Positions 17,044 to 19,718 of a stretch of 19,718 bases of DNA are shown piece by piece. Numbering within the stretch: position 1 is the first letter of the stretch; the number at the start of each line of letters is the position of its first letter. Location: the NCBI GenBank assembly GCA_033296885.1, contig MU864112.1, forward strand, positions 1-19,718, read 5' to 3'. Below the pieces are notes generated by a model. That model ran no database searches. It had not been told where the DNA came from and saw only the letters and a program-made list of their open reading frames with translations. The DNA comes from Triangularia verruculosa (lineage: Eukaryota > Ascomycota > Sordariomycetes > Sordariales > Podosporaceae). Made by a program: the position numbers and the translations under genes.

Positions 17044-17620
17044 ACCTTTATAAAGTTAAAAATAACTTTTTTATATAAATTATTTAATTTAAAAATAATA
17101 TTAAAATTATAATATAAAATCCTAGTCTTTAGTAAAATTAAAAACGGCGTTTTTAATAAATAACGATAATCTACTTTTACTAAAACTAAAAATAATTTCT
17201 ATATTTTAACTTAGGTAATATAGGGAATCGTTACCTCTATTAAAACTATAAATAGCTTTTAATAATAATATATAATAAGTTTATAAACAATTATAAATAA
17301 AACTACACTTCTGGATTCTTATAGTATTATTAGGTAACCTTATAAAATTAAACTCCCAGTTTAATATAGAATTCCTTATAAAGAGTCTAAGCGCTAAAAC
17401 TAATTTATATATATAGTTAGCTAAAAGTTAATTTTAGAGGTAAATAACGTCCACCTATAGTTTAAAATCATACTCTTAAAGCTACTTTAAAAGCCCATTA
17501 TTTAACAAAGATAGGTATAATATTATAAGGATTATATCTAGTATCCTTACTTTTAATCGAATTAAAAACGGCTTTATATTAAATCCTACCTTTATTAAAG
17601 CCGGAAACGGCTCCTCGGAG
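17044..17620 (+). repeat. Degenerate repeat in the AT-rich core, possibly a decayed repetitive coding frame
   Basis: A motif that would translate as T-F-x-K-x-K-N-G-F starts at 17044, 17125, 17173, 17233, 17549 and 17588. Four of the five intervals (81, 48, 60, 39) are multiples of three. The best units read VFSKIKNG, TFTKTKNN and TFNRIKNGF. I do not recognise a family. Confidence 0.4.
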
Positions 17621-17895
17621 GATTCTATTTCTACGCTCTAAGTTTCTTAGTAAAATAAATCTAAAGAGCTATTTTTAATTTAAACTAAAATAATAGATTA
17701 TTGAAATAGGTATGACCCATATACAGGCCTAAGGGCCCTGTAACGGTACACACTTATAGTGCTTGTAGTGCAGCAGAATTATCACACAGGATACCTGTAG
17801 CTCACTGCTGGGGTACTGGGGCTACAGCACCTTGTAGGTACTGTATAACAGAGAAATAGTGGGTAACCTTCTATATTTATAGCGCTAGCCTTCTA

Positions 17896-18909
17896 TAATC
17901 CAATTATATCCTCTGTATTTTCGCGGCTTAGAACTATAGTGTAGGGAACCGAGTAAAAGCTATAGAAAAGATATTTTTACGGGGCTAACGAGGCAGGTAC
18001 GACAGGTCAACTCCAGAACGTATGTGATAATTGGCTTACTTATGACAGAAACTATGGCGCGTCCAGGGAGCCGAAGAACATAGCCCCGATCTATTTACCA
18101 TAATCAGTTCACATTCCCGCCTGCCTGGCCAAATGGCGCTTGCTCAACTGCCAAAAAAGGCTTTTACACATCCCTTTCTGCGCAGTGGGATCAGTATATG
18201 GAATGAGCAATAAGTCGGGCTGCTACGCAACCTGGATTTTACTAGGTGCTAGGGAATATCGTTATGGTTCCCGCCGTCCTTCGAGTGTGCGGGCTGCTGG
18301 AACGAGGCCTCAAAAGACAACGAGAGCTAGGGCGTAGGGGCGGGTGACGCGGGGGACAAGCGGAAGCGGAAATGAGGAGGGAACAGCGAGCAGGAAAATA
18401 GCGCAAACCGCGGGCGATTGGCGGCGAGGCAGAAAAAAAGGTGGAGGGCTAGAATGGGACGAAGTTGTAGAAAGGGGAGAAAACGCACAGACTATTGTCA
18501 CTTCGTTTACAATACACAGTAGCTAACTAGGTTAAGGTTACATAACCCCTAAATTTAACATAACATTCTCCGAAGCCTTTTCCTAATACAACTACCATCG
18601 AAACTTACAACTATCATCGCATTACATTTTCCTTATATAAAGTCTTATAATAACTACCTATAGCTTAATTAATATCTAATACTCCTACGCTTTATATTAC
18701 CCATACCTAGTCTTCAAAGGATTATCATTTACAACCAAGGACAAATAAAAAGCCGGCCTATTCAACCGTAATTAAAGGTATTAAGATTAATACCCTAATA
18801 AATAGATTTCCAGATTAATTCGTCGTCTAAAATCTTAACTACAGTCTAATTTCTTATCTATATACCAGACGAAACGTTTATCCTAAAACTCAGTTCTAAA
18901 CCTCGGCCA
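17896..18909. other. Spacer, no supported gene
   Basis: GC-rich from about 18240 to 18480 and AT-rich elsewhere. Overlapping open frames on both strands at 18310-18526 reflect base composition. AGGTTAAGGTTACATAACCC at 18529-18548 contains a small palindrome and marks the change back to AT-rich DNA. The minus-strand relic frame to its right may continue weakly to about 18500. Confidence 0.35.
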
Positions 18910-19623
18910 GCTTAATATCGAATACATCGATAAATTTCCAGCTAAAGTCGCCCTTTTCTACCCAGATATTTTTAGTAACCGGCTGCCTTTACCACTTAAC
19001 CTTATACTCGATATACCCCTTAATCTTTCGTCATACAACCAGTTTCTTAAATTCAAATAATTCCTAGACGGGTTCGGATTTAAATTAAATAATAACTCCG
19101 AGACCAATATTCTCGTTCTTTACTTAACTATTATTATTCTCCGGGTATCCTACCTACTTCACTTTATATTATACCCTTTTTCCGATCTTATTTTTTATAA
19201 TTAATTTCTCTATTTCGTAAACATTACTATAAATAATTAATAACTCCTCCTTATTAAATTACACTATATCGTTAACCGGTAATTTTCGAGAGCGCTATAA
19301 TACGGTATTTATAGTAAATTCTACAGTAGTTATATATATAGAAATATACGTAATAGAGCTACCCTTTTTTTATATATTCAGATTAACCGAATCGTCGCTA
19401 CCAATAAACGAACGTAAATTATCGAAATTAAGTAAAAACTAGTAGTTAAAATCTATAAACATATTATCAGGTAAAGACAAGAGCGGGGTATTTAAACTAA
19501 AATAACTATTATCCGAGGCGCTACTATATTAAATGCTATAATATAAAGAGTATATATTAAATACGGCTAGCGTCTTAATTATGTTAAATCGGCTAAAGTC
19601 GGCTACTAAAATATTAATAAATA
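18910..19623 (-). pseudogene. Tandem-chromodomain protein relic, RIP-mutated, cut by copia LTR
   Basis: On the minus strand one frame runs from the LTR junction with stops only as TAA, TAG or TGA. Chromodomain 1 (19222-19106): VYEIEKLIIKNK, then RV.YKVKWVGYPENNNS and VKNENI, the classic Y-E-V-E-x-I...Y-x-V-K-W-x-G-Y...S-W-x-x-x-E-N-I layout, with the aromatic and WxGY positions kept. Chromodomain 2 (about 19051-18932): KGYIEYKVKW, then RQPVTKNIWVEKGDF, more diverged. Upstream lies FSRFNIIKTLAVFNIYS and, later, LNTPLLSLPDNMFIDFN. Chromodomains bind methylated histone tails, and some Ty3 integrases end in one. Two in tandem with no integrase core visible favour a host-type or other protein. The beginning is beyond 19623. 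The C-terminal end is uncertain. Confidence 0.7.
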
Positions 19624-19718
19624 TGTTAACGTGTGGCACATAATAGGTGCCGGGTAAGACCTAGGTGTTGAGGTGCCGGGTCTAGTGTAACCCAAGACCT
19701 ACCAAAGGGCTCGGCTCC
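19624..19718 (+). mobile_element. Second copia LTR, 5' 95 bp only
   Basis: It matches 4797-4891 at 93 of 95 positions. Both mismatches are C/T in CpA context, with the mutated base in the copy at 4797 in one case and in this copy in the other. The window ends inside it, so I cannot tell a solo LTR from the 5' LTR of a full element. It interrupts the chromodomain relic. Confidence 0.95.

Larger units (their letters stand above)
16637..17895. mobile_element. Fold-back element with long terminal inverted repeats
   Basis: Left arm 16637-16822 and right arm 17699-17895 are inverted copies. Both hold TAGAAGGCT, CGCTATAAATATA, AAGGTTACCCACTA, CCCCAGCAGTGAGCTACAGG and CAGGGCCCTTAGGCC, and both end inward at CCTATTTCAATAA. 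The core is extremely AT-rich. Weak similarity continues outward to about 16615 and 17913, so the true ends and target duplication are unsure. Most arm differences are C/T or G/A. This could be a RIP-decayed DNA transposon or a non-autonomous fold-back unit; no transposase is recognised. Confidence 0.75.

Noticed and set aside
18310..18526. Opposed 60-63 residue open frames
   Set aside because: Purine-rich low-complexity DNA keeps both strands open; no conserved features.
5199..19623. CRISPR array, bacterial operon or integron-like system
   Set aside because: No regularly spaced direct repeats with unique spacers, no ribosome binding sites or operon structure; introns and 5S type show a fungal nuclear genome.

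Overview
The window looks like repeat-rich, gene-poor DNA from a filamentous ascomycete. The reasons are short introns of 51-77 bp with GT...AG ends, a dispersed single 5S rRNA gene, fungal-type gene relics (NACHT/STAND, FTA2-like, IFI6/27-like), and many decayed transposons. Much of the decay is C-to-T (or G-to-A) in CpA context, turning Gln and Trp codons into TAA/TAG, as expected from repeat-induced point mutation (RIP). I cannot name the species. Dothideomycetes would fit, but that is a guess.

Layout. 1-5198: most of a Ty1/copia retrotransposon (5' LTR outside the window). Its single gag-pol frame keeps domain order and phase for 4.67 kb but carries at least 28 in-frame stops. 5199-6734: AT-rich DNA hiding two mutated coding relics, an unknown reading frame (5530-5949) and a recognisable RidA/YjgF-family gene (6194-6613). 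6735-7340: an LTR lying 88 bp upstream of a good 5S rRNA gene. 7341-13337: the least decayed part. It holds three small IFI6/IFI27-like (ISG12-type) membrane-protein genes on the minus strand, one apparently intact (9497-10175) and two broken, plus an FTA2-like kinase-fold pseudogene. All are interspersed with two families of solo-LTR-like repeats, called B and C here. 13338-15860: nested LTRs of family A, one inserted inside a NACHT NTPase pseudogene with a perfect 5 bp target duplication. 15861-17895: a minisatellite, a GC-richer spacer and a 1.26 kb fold-back element with terminal inverted repeats of about 190 bp around an AT-rich core. 17896-19718: a spacer, then a minus-strand tandem-chromodomain relic, cut by a second copy of the copia LTR at the window end.

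The only loci that look functional are the 5S gene and the middle IFI6/27-like gene. The rest reads as a graveyard where transposons inserted into each other and into duplicated host genes. The most unusual pattern is that each family A LTR carries a different palindrome or repeat upstream of an otherwise conserved TATA/R-U5 part.
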